Of a stretch of 64,000 nucleotides of DNA, positions 1 to 11,673 are shown piece by piece. The number at the start of each line of letters is the position of its first letter. Position 1 is the stretch's first letter. The DNA is taken from assembly GCA_932521035.1 (NCBI GenBank), contig OW051496.1:372001-436000 (forward strand), written 5' to 3'. Position numbers and translations under genes: made by a program. The notes beneath the pieces were generated by a model that was not told the DNA's origin, did no database searches, and saw nothing but the letters and a program-made list of their open reading frames with translations. Origin of the DNA: Oscheius dolichura. Its lineage: Eukaryota > Nematoda > Chromadorea > Rhabditida > Rhabditidae.

Positions 1-955
1 ATTATTTGTAAGCCAAATACCAATTGTAGAGTTTATTAGGCATACTGAAATTTCAATTTTGTTGAAAAATAAGAGGAAAGACCTTCTGAACTGACTAAAA
101 AAGGAAGGTACAGCAGAACGAACAGGAACATAATCGACAGCGATCCACTTGTATTCTAGACAGACCAGCGGAAGTTCGTAGTTTATAACGAGGAACCGCC
201 AGTATCCCGGTAATGGAATTGTCTCGCAATCGCCGTTATCCGCGGAATAATTTTAAAGCAAAACATAAGGGTTCGAGAGATTATTTCCGCAATAATACTG
301 AAAATATGATTTGTTTACAAGTTACATCAAGATCACTCCTGATCACACACCATATGCTTAGAATTTGCCGCAGTATTATCGCCAGATGAGAACTGAAGAA
401 AATGAAAAAGAAAAGAAGCTGACTGGTCTTCTTTCGAGAATCCAGACGCTTTCTTTGACGCTTCAGGGACCGTGATAATCTAATTTATCACCTGCCGTAT
501 CCAAATAGACGCGAGTTCGAATCCTAATGAAGAGTTCGAATCCTCATTAAAACCTGTATCTAGTTAATTTATGAGGCTATGGTGTCTGTCTGTCTGTCCG
601 TCCGTATGTCGATACTTTGATCCGAGGATCTGTGGTTCAACCCCCGGCTCGGTCAAATGTTTTTGCTTTTTGTCCTGAGTATTCTGAAGTGTAGTCGCAT
701 GTTTTCCGTGCGGGACCCGTTCGTGGCGGGACCCTCGAGTATTTGTACTTTTCTGTATGAGATTGGGATTTTTGCTTTTTTTGTTTTATGATTTTTTTTG
801 CTCTAGGATGCTTCCCTTATCAAATTTTATCAACAAATATAAATATTTTTCTTTTCGTGGTGGGACCCCGCGGCAGAGATCGAGAGTTCGGGTACACCTT
901 CGGGCAACTTCTTTTGCTTTATCTAATTAGCCCCGGCTGCCGGAATTTAGTTAGC
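1..955. other. Gene-free left edge with tRNA-like fragments
   Basis: I see no convincing exon here. Around 500-545 the T-arm-like string GAGTTCGAATCCT occurs twice in about 40 bp. Around 630-672 a box-B-like GGTTCAACCC is followed by a T-rich tail containing TTTTTGCTTTTTG. Both look like degenerate tRNA-derived sequence rather than working tRNA genes. Confidence 0.5.
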
Positions 956-1202
956 CGTAACTAAGTTCCGCCTTTGTTATTCAACTAATATTTATGTTAT
1001 TTTTCAGCGGACAACCCCTCCCTGGTTGGGGCTCCGAAATCGACATGCCGCAGGAAATCGGAATTCTCACTGGGAGTTTGGAGCTCTGTAATATTTTAAT
1101 ATCATAATATTTGAAATTCCAGGGTAAGAATCCGGGGGCTGCGCCCTCCGGACCCCCTGCTTAGTGGCTCCTCGTCGACATGCCCCAGGTCCGCTGAAAA
1201 AT
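956..1202. mobile_element. Palindromic MITE-like element, copy 1
   Basis: The left end reads CGTAACTAAGTTCCGCC and continues into a stretch ending TTTTTCAGCGGAC. The interior is the reverse complement of the interior of the element at 8222-8512. At the right end only about 15 bp of the terminal repeat remain (GGTCCGCTGAAAAAT), so this copy is truncated. It carries no open frame of any size and is therefore a non-autonomous DNA element. Its orientation is opposite to the second copy, and the pair brackets a 7-kb block holding the Kelch and lectin genes. Confidence 0.75.
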
Positions 1203-1578
1203 GCTCAGTGATACTGCAAAAGAACCGCAATCGACTGTAGTTATTTTTACAACAAAAATATTAACGAGAAAACAAGTACAGGAAATTAATAAATCTGTCG
1301 ATGAAACGATTTTTTCAGAAAAAGGAGGCTAACGAAAAATGCTGCCCGCGAAAAAAGATAATAGACATTTTCGACCGTATTTTCTACTGCCGGTAGCTCC
1401 CTTTAAAAGAGCCACCGAAACAGAAATTACGTAGCTTTAGATCTTTAATAAGGATCAAAAAACACAAAACACCACATTTTCAACAATTTTTGAAATGAAT
1501 CCTCTTGAATAGGAATACTTTAAAGGGAGGGAACGATTTATTTGTTTAATAGGGGATTACTCTGTGGAATTAGAAAGG

Positions 1579-2918
1579 TTATCGGTTAAATGGCGGGGGA
1601 AAAACAATTGAAGACATACCATAGCACCCATTGGGAAGCTGGGGACCCTCTCTCCAGCTTTTTCCATTAAATATTTCAGTTTTATCTCCTCCAATTACAA
1701 AAATCTCATTGTCAAGGACTGCTGCAGAAAAGTCACATCGAGGTTGTTTCATAGGTGGCAGTTCTTTCCATGTTCCTTTTCCTTCTAGATTACTCAGTTC
1801 CAGTACAGTATGGATTTGTGTCTTTCCATCATGACCTCCCATTAAAATGAGATTATTTCCATAAGAAACGGTAGAATGAGCAGCAAGAGGTGTTGGCATA
1901 TCATTCAGCTCCGTCCAGACACCACTCTCCGGGTCGAAACATTCCACACTTTTCAAATAATTCGAATCACCATACCCACCACAGACAATGAATTTGCCAT
2001 TATGAACTGCTGCAGCTGCACCCATTCGCGAATATTTCATGTCCCTAAAATATTGATTATCCCTGATTGAGCCTAGTCTCAGATGTTGTATCATCTCGTT
2101 TGAGAGACGAAGCGGCCGTTGGAAACCGAGCAGAAGAGAAAAAAGGGGGAAAGTATTCAACTCACGGCATTTTAATCCATTTGTTCTCCTTTAGATCATA
2201 TCGTTCCACACTTTTCAAGCCAATTCCTCCAAATACCCAGATGGATCCATTCCATTCCACAATACTGTTTGAAATACCCCATCGTTCCTCATTCATATCC
2301 TCCAATCGTATCCATTTCAATGTTTTGTTATCCAATTTGTATAATTGTGTAGACATGCAAAAACCACCGAATACATAGATCTCTCCATCCAGATATACTG
2401 CACCTTCGGAAACAAGTCTATTCGGTAATTCCAACGGCAATTTGATCCATTTGTCTTCTTTCAAAATGACCATTTCATCACTTCCTCTGTTATCTTTTCC
2501 TCCTCCAAGGACTAAAATCTAAAAGAATGTTACTTATTCTATTCCCCAATACCCCACCGTTCCCTTATCCACTTGTCTTGGGATCAATTGTCTTTTTTCT
2601 TCCAAAGGAACAGGTGTCGCCAGGATTGTAAGACGATCTTCACTTTGTTTTCCTTCGATCCTTCCAACTAAACATTAGTAACACTGAAAAGTATTAGATC
2701 TGGCTGACTTTTGTGAGAAATCTCTGCGATGCCCTCTTGTAAAGCCGTAATAGCATCGGAAACTGAAATTTCTCTCGAGTTCTAAAAGGTTTCAATGATT
2801 TCTCACCCCCTTGTTGCTTGTCGGATACTTCTTTCAATCTCCCTGAAAAGTCATTTCGTATGCAACTCAAGCCATCTTCTGTCGGGTGGATATTCGCTTC
2901 AGAAGGATTAGTTGCCAT
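1579..2918 (-). CDS. Kelch-repeat protein, five exons, 359 aa
   Basis: Exons on the minus strand are 2918-2807, 2762-2709, 2667-2573, 2518-2166 and 2044-1579; together they give 360 codons in frame. The first ~87 residues are polar and probably a short coiled coil (for example VSDAITALQEGIAEI). From the fourth exon on there are about five to six Kelch blades, recognisable from repeated double glycines followed by a Trp about 20 residues later (VLGGG, YVFGG, WVFGG, IVCGG, LMGGH, VIGGD). Kelch propellers bind proteins; no BTB or F-box is visible. The Kelch half is a close paralogue of that in the kinase-Kelch gene at 8863-10994 and joins at the same phase-0 intron. The third exon depends on a weak GTCAGC donor. 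A TTTCAG acceptor-like site sits just upstream of the ATG, and AATAAA lies about 45 bp after the stop. The start could lie in a further upstream exon. Confidence 0.82.
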
Positions 2919-5900
2919 TAGAGTAGCTGAAATAGTTTATGGAAAGGTTGAGAAATTGGAAAAGTCGATTTGAACAAGAGAAGAGGCAGGGACAGTCCTT
3001 GATAAGGGAGACTTGTGGGCAAGGGCCTGGGCTCGCGTTTCAGGCTCACCCCGCGCCTTCGGCGGCCGCCGGTTAAAGTGGAGTAAAGAAATCGCAACCA
3101 ACTTACACATATCCTTTACTATAAAAAGCATTAAAAAATAGCTGGAATCGGCTGGTACTAAAAAGTTATGAGGGAAAAATTTCATGATGGATTTTATCAT
3201 AGATAGAGCAGATATTGTGAAAAACTGTTGTTGTAATTAAATTCTACGCCAAAAATTATATATCGGGCGAGAAAATTGGCCCATAACCCCATAGATTTAC
3301 AGAGATATACGTCCTTTTGTAAAAAAAAACCCAAAAAAAACGTGAACAAAAAGTGTTACCCTTTTTTGGCGCACCTTTGCGGTCCCTATATATAAGGCGA
3401 TCAATCGAGCAGTGTATCAAAGAGTTTTGCCAAGAGAAATCAGGTATAGAAATTAGAACTATTTTTGAATTTAAACGTTCTATAGTAGTTAGTAACTGAT
3501 AAGAAAGCAGCGCAAAAAAAAGGCAAAAACGATTTGTCAGACGCAGGATTCGAACTGCTGACCTCCAATTTTTGCGAAAATGCCCGAAATTCGGTCCGGT
3601 TCTTCTGAAAAGCTGGACCCGTAAATCCGTGCCGGAACCGGTACTTTTCCGGTCCGGTTCCGGGTACCCGGGCAGCCCTGATATGTATGTGAGGAAAGTT
3701 AAAATTGCAAGTAAAAGAAAAACTAACAAGAAGAGAGAAAAATTAATAAAGTGGAATAAAGAAATCGCAACTGGTTCCCTCTCTCTATTAATCGCGGTTA
3801 TCAGTTCCGTGAGAAATTCACTGTGACTTATCACTGGGTATGAGGAAATGGGCTGGCGACGGTCCAAGGGCAATTCTTTCAACTTCCTATTCGAAGCTAA
3901 CATGAACGTTTACCTTTCCATGGGCCTGACTGTCCCGATTCCGCAACGGATTTCCAAGCTTTTCATAAGAACGAGACCCGGACCGAGGATTTTTTGAGAG
4001 GTTGTACCCGACTCAGACCTGACCCGAACTGAAATCGCCATGCCGGGCTGTTAGGAAATGTTCTTATTAGTCTTTTCACTAATTTCAATTTGGCAATATT
4101 ATGCAACGACTGGTTTTGTAGGTGAAGATTTTTACAGAAAGGTCGTTTTATCTTGGTTTCCCCAAGAAAGAACAGAAAAACGGGCAAAAATCAAGGGGCT
4201 AGGGATAACTTGATTGATGAGGTTGCCTGCACATCCCCAGTTCAAGTCACTAATTCAACTCGAGGGTTCAACCAACAGTAGAAGCACCACAGAGCTTGTA
4301 CGTCTGTGGCGCGGAAAAAAGGGAAAACAACAGCACAATGAAGACAGAAGAAGAAGCGGAGAAGACGAACAACAGTCACATCATCGACGGGGAACGTTAC
4401 CTAAAAAAAGATGGGCATTATTAGGGTGCGTTAAAATTTTAATAACGCGGTTTTTTGTATAAAGCGTGGCCAACTGCACAGAAGATATTGAGGCTTCGAT
4501 TCGAGACATTCTGGCAAAAAATTGGCACGGGAAAATGTGTCTAGAAAGTAAAAAAAGGAAAAAGGAGACACACCTCTTTTTCACATCCCTCAATTCTGAA
4601 TAGATGGACCGGCCAACAGGTATCAGAATGATAGGAAGAGGCGGAGAGGCGCGGCTTCTGAAGATTGGATCGACAGGAACCGGAAAGTCTAGAATAATGA
4701 AATTGTAGAATGCCCAGCAGAGCCAATTTTAGCTGCCCGTTTTCAATGATTGACGAAATGTGGAGACAAAAATTTTACGCGTTTCTTATTTGAGCGCTAC
4801 TTGTTATAGACTGACAGAATACTACGAAATCTTTTGTAATATTTATTCTTTTATGCTGTTTTTCAAGTCGTTTTCAACTTCAGCCATCGTTGGACGTTTA
4901 TCGAGATCGATGACTCCGAGTACGAATGGTCGCGGCCATTCTTCCCCGGTGCGCGGCCATTCGTCACAATACAAGACATTTTATTTATCTCTTTGTACAA
5001 TTACCATTTAATTAAGTTATGAGAGGCATTTTATATCGCATATCAAAATAAAACGAAGAATTAATTGTTTTCCACGATATTCTCCCGTATTCGGCCTCTC
5101 CATTGATGTTGTGGGGGTTGTTTATTGGATAAAGTTCGTCGCATTTTTGTGTGCCAGGTTTGGTATGCCAATCTCTTCGAGTTTCTATTATGTATACCGT
5201 GGCATCTCCCTGAGGAAAAGGGTATGAGAATATATATGAATTGTTATTACCTGCATTGTCCTATTTCCCGGTTGGAAAAATATGGGCAATGGACCTGGTT
5301 TCTTCCAAAGAAAATACCCCAATTTCAGTCTCCCAATGTCCGAAAGGTTTCCACGAATCCGGAGCATACTGTATGCATGACGACGAGGACACATTCTGGA
5401 CAGATGCCGACGCCCAGGATCAACTGAAGGCGCTACTCAACGCCGGCTCCTGCTAACCGAATTCTCCACGTTTTAAGATTTATCGATTATCTAATAATTA
5501 TTTCGATGCTATCGTGATATCTAACTGTAAATTATGCAAGTATTCCCCTCTGACCATATCCAAAAGAGAGAATCTCACCCGCCTGAATCCTGGTGCATAT
5601 TGAACCCATTTCTTTGTAAGATTTCAATGTGAAAATAAATATCTTTTCATCTCTTCCGTCTTCAATCCACTGCAGCTACTATTTTGCAAAGAAAACCACT
5701 GTGTGATTCTTCATCCATGTTTCTTCCACATTTTTCCCTTGTTCACCCTGTTCCATACATTTTTTGACTGTTCATCCATGTTTTCTCTGAACTCATTGTC
5801 CGAGCTTGTGTTTAATTCTACCGATTGAGTTTCTCGGCATTTTCTTTTTGTCCTCTCAAAATATTGCTTTCCAATATAAGACGGATTGATTTTTTTAATG

Positions 5901-5959
5901 TTTATTAACAATTTTAACGAGTAGTTGCGCATACAAAATGGTTTTGTCTACAGTTTTCA
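2919..5959. other. Mostly non-coding; one possible terminal exon
   Basis: Nothing here forms a gene I would defend. The long minus-strand open frame at 3903-3256 crosses simple CCGGTTC-type repeats and looks accidental. A tRNA-like 3' end lies near 3541-3566 on the minus strand. At 5332-5455 (plus) a possible terminal exon after a TTTCAG acceptor encodes CPKGFHESGAYC and ends NAGSC-stop, with AATAAA near 5635. It resembles the start of a C-type lectin domain that stops early, but I could not find its first exon. Confidence 0.4.
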
Positions 5960-7379
5960 TCAAGTAGCGGCAATCATGCAGAAATAGTCAAACAGAGAAG
6001 TACACGGTGTGTTGTACCACTTACCAAGATAGGGTGAAATTGCACCCATCTAAAACATAGCGGTCTTCTTCTAGATTTTTATATTTTTTACCGTCAGGCA
6101 ATTATAACCACCCATTGGACTAACGCCCATATCCCAATTCTCATAGGGGCCGTACTAAAGGATATTATATAACAATGAATGAAAGGACACGTTACCATCG
6201 TTCCATCAGTCCAATACCATGAGCCTAGCATCCCTGTCGGTGAATAACCACCCATGAAAACAAGGTTAGTCGTCGCACCAGCAAGGTTACCTAGGAAGGA
6301 AATTCATTGGTTCGACTAAATTGTTTCTAAATATATCGACAAATGATTCCAAATGTTCCTTCTAAGAACCGCTTTCTTCTTTAAAATCTAGGTGTAGCAG
6401 GGTATTCGGTCGCGGTGGTTCGATCAAACAATTGAGCGAAATGCTTTCTAAAAAAAGTTTATCCCCGTAGTGAACTCTTTTTGTACATTCCTGTCAAGCC
6501 ACGATGGCACCTTTGAGTTCCTCTTTTCAAGATAGTGATTAATAGTTTTGCTCCATTTGCAGGGCCATAAAACCCATATTGATAAAATTAGTCGCCGTTC
6601 AAAAAAATGAAACCTACTGGCGATAAAATCATTTTCATCCGCATTATGAATGGAAGCCAATGTTGCACCAGCCACCACAGCATTACATTTCGCATTATCC
6701 ACCGTTCCGCTTGATGCTGGTACAACCAGATAGCAGAAATTGTTGGCTGGATTGAGTACCCACGAGGGAGGACACACTGAAACACAGAAATTTAAATAGG
6801 AACGATTGGAAATGGAGGGTTTTCACTGATCTCAATTCTGTAGCCTAAATAAACAAAGCGGCTTTTTTTTGTTCAGTTTTAGTCGAAAATGACTTTTGGC
6901 GCGCTCTTTCAAACCGCTCTAACTCCTCTAAAGAACCACTTTCCGAGAGGCTATTATCGCTTTTCGCCACCTCATCAATCTCACCAAATGCTCGCCGCGT
7001 TCGATTAATTCGACCTTGCTTATTTGTTTTGCTTCTATCAGAATTTTATGAAGAACCAGATGAAATAGGTTATGTTCCATGAAAATAAAGAATCGTTTAG
7101 ATATAACCCAAAATAGAATTTTTGGGGTGAAACTAGCGTTTTTGCAGATGGATTGCTCACTTCCTGTTGTTGTGGTTGTAGTCGTCGTCGTGCTCGTCGT
7201 AGTTGGCTCGGCAGTTGCCTGACTGGTTGTCGCTTCCATCTCGTCCTCGTACATATCGCCCGCTGGAAACCTCATTGAAAGAAGAATAAAATAGACTTAC
7301 GGGTTACGGTAGGGATGCAGGAGGAGGCAAGGGGAAGACGGCATAGGAATAAAAGAAGAACAGCTCTAAAAGCAGCCAT
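5960..7379 (-). CDS. Secreted single-domain C-type lectin, 195 aa
   Basis: Exons are 7379-7301, 7262-7161, 6776-6618, 6290-6196, 6154-6092 and 6049-5960, giving 196 codons with all phases matching. Residues 1-21 form a signal peptide (MAAFRAVLLLFLCRLPLASS), followed by CIPTV and a Thr-rich linker with a run of nine Thr that is probably O-glycosylated. The C-type lectin domain starts at CPPSW and shows FCYL, ASIH, WYWTDGT, YENWD, GGYNCLT, WYNTPC and the last Cys in FDYFC. The family binds carbohydrate or other ligands outside the cell. I see no clear EPN or QPD Ca-binding triplet, so sugar binding is uncertain. The 327-bp third intron is the largest after the 384-bp second intron, which holds half of a hairpin element. 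AATAAA lies about 60 bp past the stop. The gene has the same exon plan as the lectin at 26716-25399. Confidence 0.9.
6967..7153. mobile_element. Half of a hairpin MITE inside lectin intron 2
   Basis: Sequence from the CTCACCAAATGCTCGCCGCG end through ATATAACCCAAAATAG to the TTTTTGCAG centre matches one arm of the full hairpin elements at 25775-26142 and 55517-55882. The other arm is absent. The surviving arm runs to within about 10 bp of the splice donor of exon 2. Confidence 0.7.
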
Positions 7380-8221
7380 ATCACGCGCCAATCGGTCGGG
7401 ATAATGGCGACGAGAAAGGGATACGCCTTTCACCGCAGCTACAGATCACACCGCCATTGTGTTAATCAAACGAGAAACAGAAAGGCTGGTGGCTAGCGCC
7501 CTGACAGCCAGCGGTGCGAGAAAGATTTGTGATCAGACTATCGGTCTTGGTGATCTTATTTAGCCATATATAACACGAGAATCGGACCCAAAACGACCGG
7601 TCTCGATTTTCATTTTCTCCCCTATCATGCACTTACAACTCAACCATTCATAGGCTTTTTTTTCCAAGGGATCAACTCATTTTTGTAATTTTTTGGGGGT
7701 GGCTGACACCATTTGTTTCTACTGTAACACTCACAGTAACGTTGGAGAGGAAAATATTGGGAGTACGGCAGATTGAGCAATTTTCTCAATAGAATGTTAC
7801 TGAAATCCTCCTCGTCATTTTTACGGCATATAAAGAGGACAAGAGTCGAAAACAGATTCAATCACCCCCAAAAAATTACAAAAATGACTTGGTCCCTTGG
7901 AAAAATTGAACCCAAGTTGAAAAAAAGCCAAAATTTTAGTGGGCGAGTGCACTATCCACTCAACCACCGCTTCACATTTCTAGAAGAAGAATGGAAAATA
8001 GACAAATCGAAAATTCTTTTCCAATGTAATCTTATTTTGCATTTTCCTCCACAACGGGGGCATTAGAGTAAAATCCCGAAAATAAGTCTTGATCGCCATA
8101 AAATTCTCTACAAGATGGCATCAAAAAAGTTTGAAAAAGTGATGCCGAGCAAGGGCTGCCGTAACTAAGTTCCGCTGCCTTTTTCGCTTCCGTAACTAAG
8201 TTCCGGGTTAGTTTTTTTTTG
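7380..8221. other. Intergenic, with half-tRNA-like sequence
   Basis: No supported exon. On the minus strand at 7970-7921 there is a tRNA 5'-half-like stretch with a good box A (TGGTTGAGTGG) that runs into a T-rich tail. Between 8158 and 8215 the terminal motif GTAACTAAGTTCCG of the neighbouring palindromic element occurs twice more, so several element ends are nested here. Confidence 0.5.
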
Positions 8222-8512
8222 CGTAACTAAGTTCTGCCTTTCTTATTCAACTAATATTTATGTTATTTTTCAGCGGACCTGCGGCATGTCGACGAGGATC
8301 CACTAAGCAGGGGGTCCGGGGAGCGCAGCCCCCCGGATTCTTACCCTGGAATTTCAAATATTATGATATTAAAATATTACAGAGCTCCAAACTCCCAGTG
8401 AGAATTCCGAATTCCTGCGGCATGTCGACTTCGGAGCCCCAACCAGGGAGGGGTTGTCCGCTGAAAAATAACATAAATATTAGTTGAATAACAAAGGCGG
8501 AACTTAGTTACG
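8222..8512. mobile_element. Palindromic MITE-like element, copy 2 (complete)
   Basis: Terminal inverted repeats of about 55 bp begin CGTAACTAAGTT and end AACTTAGTTACG, with GCGGAC / GTCCGC at their inner ends. The 180-bp interior contains CATGTCGAC near both sides. No open frame is present, so movement would need a transposase in trans. It is the intact relative of the element at 956-1202. Confidence 0.82.
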
Positions 8513-8862
8513 GCGTAAAGGCCATTCACAAGAAAAATCTAATTCAATGTTCAAGCACGCGCGAAACTCGGGGACGCTAGTCCTAGGAAGCAGTCACTTC
8601 GGGAACAGTGCGCTGGAAAAAAGGCCCTGACAGTCCCTTTAAACTTTCCTGTATTGAAGTAAAAAAACAAAACTGAGGTTATTGTATAACATTTCTAATC
8701 GGCACAATTTCTCCCAATTTGTTGACTTTGGTGAGAATTTTGCTCTTTTAATCAGTAAAGAAAGACGCTGGATTGGGGAGGAGGCCGTGTTCCTTATCTT
8801 CTCCTTTCTTGCCAACCAAGCGTCTTTCCTATCGACTTTCTTTTTTTTAAAAAAGAACAAGA

Positions 8863-10994
8863 ATGTCCGGTAAACATTTTTAGAATTTAAAATATCGTAT
8901 TTCCAGAAATTCTCTTTTATACTGAAAAAGATTTAAAAAAATTGACACAAATAGATAAGGGCGGTGGAGGAACCGTTTACAAAGGAAAAATTAAGAGTTT
9001 TCGATTAATTCCATGGCTATTCGGAAACGATAATGCCAAGAAAATTGCAGTCAAAGAGTTTAACTGGGAAAGGGAACGCGATCTTGAAGATTATAAAAAG
9101 GAAGTTGACATCCTTCTCAAGGTAAATTTAATTAATTAACAACTTCTTTGTCTATATTCCAGCATAAACATAAAAACTTGGTCGAAATATACGGAATTCT
9201 CTGGGATGGAGTGGATAAATCACGATATTTGGGCTATCTGATGCAATATTTTGAAGAAGGAAGTCTTAAAACTGGTTTTGATTCTTTTATGTTTTAATTA
9301 AGTGCCATTCAGTTATCTTCAACCTCGAGAAATCCTACGATTTGTTGAAAATATGTCGATGGATTGCTCAAATTGGAGAAGGCCTCCAATATCTCCATGA
9401 CAATAAAATACTGCACAGGGATATTAAGCCAGAAAAGTAGGATAGATAACTTTTTATAAATTTATTTGACTACAGTATCCTGGTGGCCGGAAATACTCTG
9501 AAATTGGCCGGTTTTGAAGTTGCCAAACCTTCTGATGCCACTACAACCGCGTCGTGAGATTGGATTCTTTTATAAATCTTTTCGTCTTTTTCAGTGCTGG
9601 AACATTTTGTTACATGGCACCAGAAGTAATTGAAACGGGAACATGTAGTCCTGCCTCTGATGTTTATTCGCTGGCGATTACCATATGGGAAATATTCCAC
9701 AGAACGTAGAATTGTTCAATTTTATGAAAAATTTCATTGCAGGCTGCCGTACATGGAGTTAAGGAGGAGAGAGACAGACCACAGGATTATACAATCAATT
9801 ATTGATGGGCTTCGTCCGACCATAGATTCGGCAAAAATTGATAAAGATATAGCACAATTAGTAGACAGGTAAATTGCCTCGTGTTTCAATTATTTTTTAG
9901 ATGTTGGCAAAGAGAAATATCCAAGAGGCCGACAGCACAGGAAATTGTTGATTTTTTTGTTGAAAAAGGGAAAGAAGTGGAAAAAACAGCATGTTTTTTA
10001 CAAGATTGCATTATTATTGTTTCAGATTTTGATTATTGGAGGAGGGAAAAACAATAGAACGGCCGACGCTGGGATGGCAGTGTTGAGCCAGGATAGAACA
10101 AAATGGATTGAAATAGAACTGGAATTACCTTATGAGGCTACTACTAGTGGAGCAATTTATCTCAATGGAGAAATCTATTATTTATTTGGTGGTTGGAGGA
10201 ATCGAAAAGCTTTGTATAAATTGGACAAAAATCTGAAATGGATTCGACTGGCTGATATGAATGTTGGGCGCGGAGAGATTGAAAATAGCTGCTTGGAATG
10301 GAATGGATATATTTGGGTATTTGGAGGAAGAGATGAAAACAATGAATTTCTAAAAAGTGTGGAAAGATACGATCCGAAGGAGAATAAATGGACATTAATG
10401 GCGTGAGTTTAGTTTCGATTTTCTCTTTTACTTGGAGAAATAAAAACCAGGTTATTAACAGATTTTAGAGATATGAAACATGCCAGAACTTGGGCAGCAG
10501 CGGCATTATGGAACAATAAAATAATTATTTGTGGTGGATGGAATGAAGATTACACCCTCACGAAAACTGCAGAATGTTACAATCCTGGAGATAACAGTTG
10601 GATTGAATTTCCCTCTTTACCAAAGCCCTTCGGTGCTCATTCACTCGTTACTTATGAAAATAAGTTTATTCTATTTGGTGGAAAGAGCGAGGAGATAACT
10701 AACGCCGTGTGGGAGCTCGACCCTCAAGTATCAAATGCAACATGGAAACCTTTGTCGCCATTGAAATATCCTTCCGCCTATTTTGCTGGAAAAATCCTTG
10801 ACCAAGAAATCTATGCAATTGGTGGACGACAGAAAGAAGATTTACGTCTGAGTCGAGTTGAAATATTCGATGGAGAGCGATGGCGAGATGGAGCAGCTCT
10901 TCCTTATACTTGGTCTGGTATGTCCACTGTGATTATTCCCCAAACCTTGGCTGATCGTCTTTCTCAGTACAAAAAAAGAATAAATCCCCAATAA
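8863..10994 (+). CDS. Protein kinase-like domain fused to Kelch repeats, 583 aa
   Basis: Ten exons: 8863-8869, 8907-9121, 9163-9274, 9313-9436, 9476-9553, 9595-9705, 9743-9868, 9901-9976, 10026-10402 and 10469-10994, 584 codons in frame. The first exon is only 7 nt (ATG TCC G). Residues ~15-283 form a protein kinase fold: glycine loop DKGGGGTVYKG, ATP-site lysine in KIAVKEF, helix-C Glu in KKEVDIL, catalytic loop HRDIKPEN (the Asn codon is split by an intron), and GTFCYMAPE. In place of DFG it reads GFE (KLAGFEVAK), so the metal-binding Asp is missing and the domain is probably inactive or atypical. Residues ~284-583 form about six Kelch blades (LIIGGG, YLFGG, WVFGG, IICGG, ILFGG, YAIGG). It could act as a scaffold with the propeller as partner-binding part. 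The AATAAA signal overlaps the stop codon. The Kelch half is shared with the gene at 2918-1579. Confidence 0.9.
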
Positions 10995-11673
10995 ATTTGT
11001 TATTTCCATAAATTCTTATCAAAAATGGACCAAAGCTCTTATATTCGACATAAACTCAAGACAGCAGAGGTTCACTATAAGTGAGGGTACTTCGGTACTT
11101 TCTTTCTTCTTTTTTTTGTATGATACTACGTCTAAAATCGTGAGAAAATACTAAATTGCAGCTCTGGAGACTCGGGAATACATAGTCTTGTAGACAACAA
11201 AATATTGAGCTTTCTAGTGTCTTTGTTTCAGCAATTGTAATTTTTCAACTGTGAAAATCTTCTCGACCACTTCTCACTTCAAAGAAAGCAGCAGACTAAA
11301 AAATTGCAATCTCTTTGCTTCGCATTTTCATTTATCGTCGCCACTTGATCAAAAACTGCCGTTAGACTGCGCGATGCTAATGTGAACTGCGAAATTATCT
11401 TCACCCTCTAAAAAGGTCACCGTAGATAAGAGAGAAGATGTCACTTCTTTCTTTTTCGCTCAGCAATAAACAGGAGTTTCGTTCTTCTTGTTTGACGGAT
11501 CCTGCAAAGAAAATGTGCAGAGGCCATTGGAGGAAGGAAATTCTGTAAACTCTGTCTAAAATTTGCTATAATCCCTCTTCCAGCTCAAGCATCAAGCGCC
11601 ACGGGAGACCTTTGACAGTTCATAGCTTTCAATTTTCAGGTTAGAAATTGAAAATCAGGTAGATGCGCCCATT
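10995..11673. other. Intergenic, no gene seen
   Basis: Between the kinase-Kelch stop and the retroelement fragment I find no open frame, clear repeat or RNA gene. Confidence 0.5.

Noticed and set aside
3256-3903. 215-codon open frame on the minus strand
   Set aside because: It crosses CCGGTTC-type simple repeats and a tRNA-like fragment, has no recognisable domain, and composition explains its openness.
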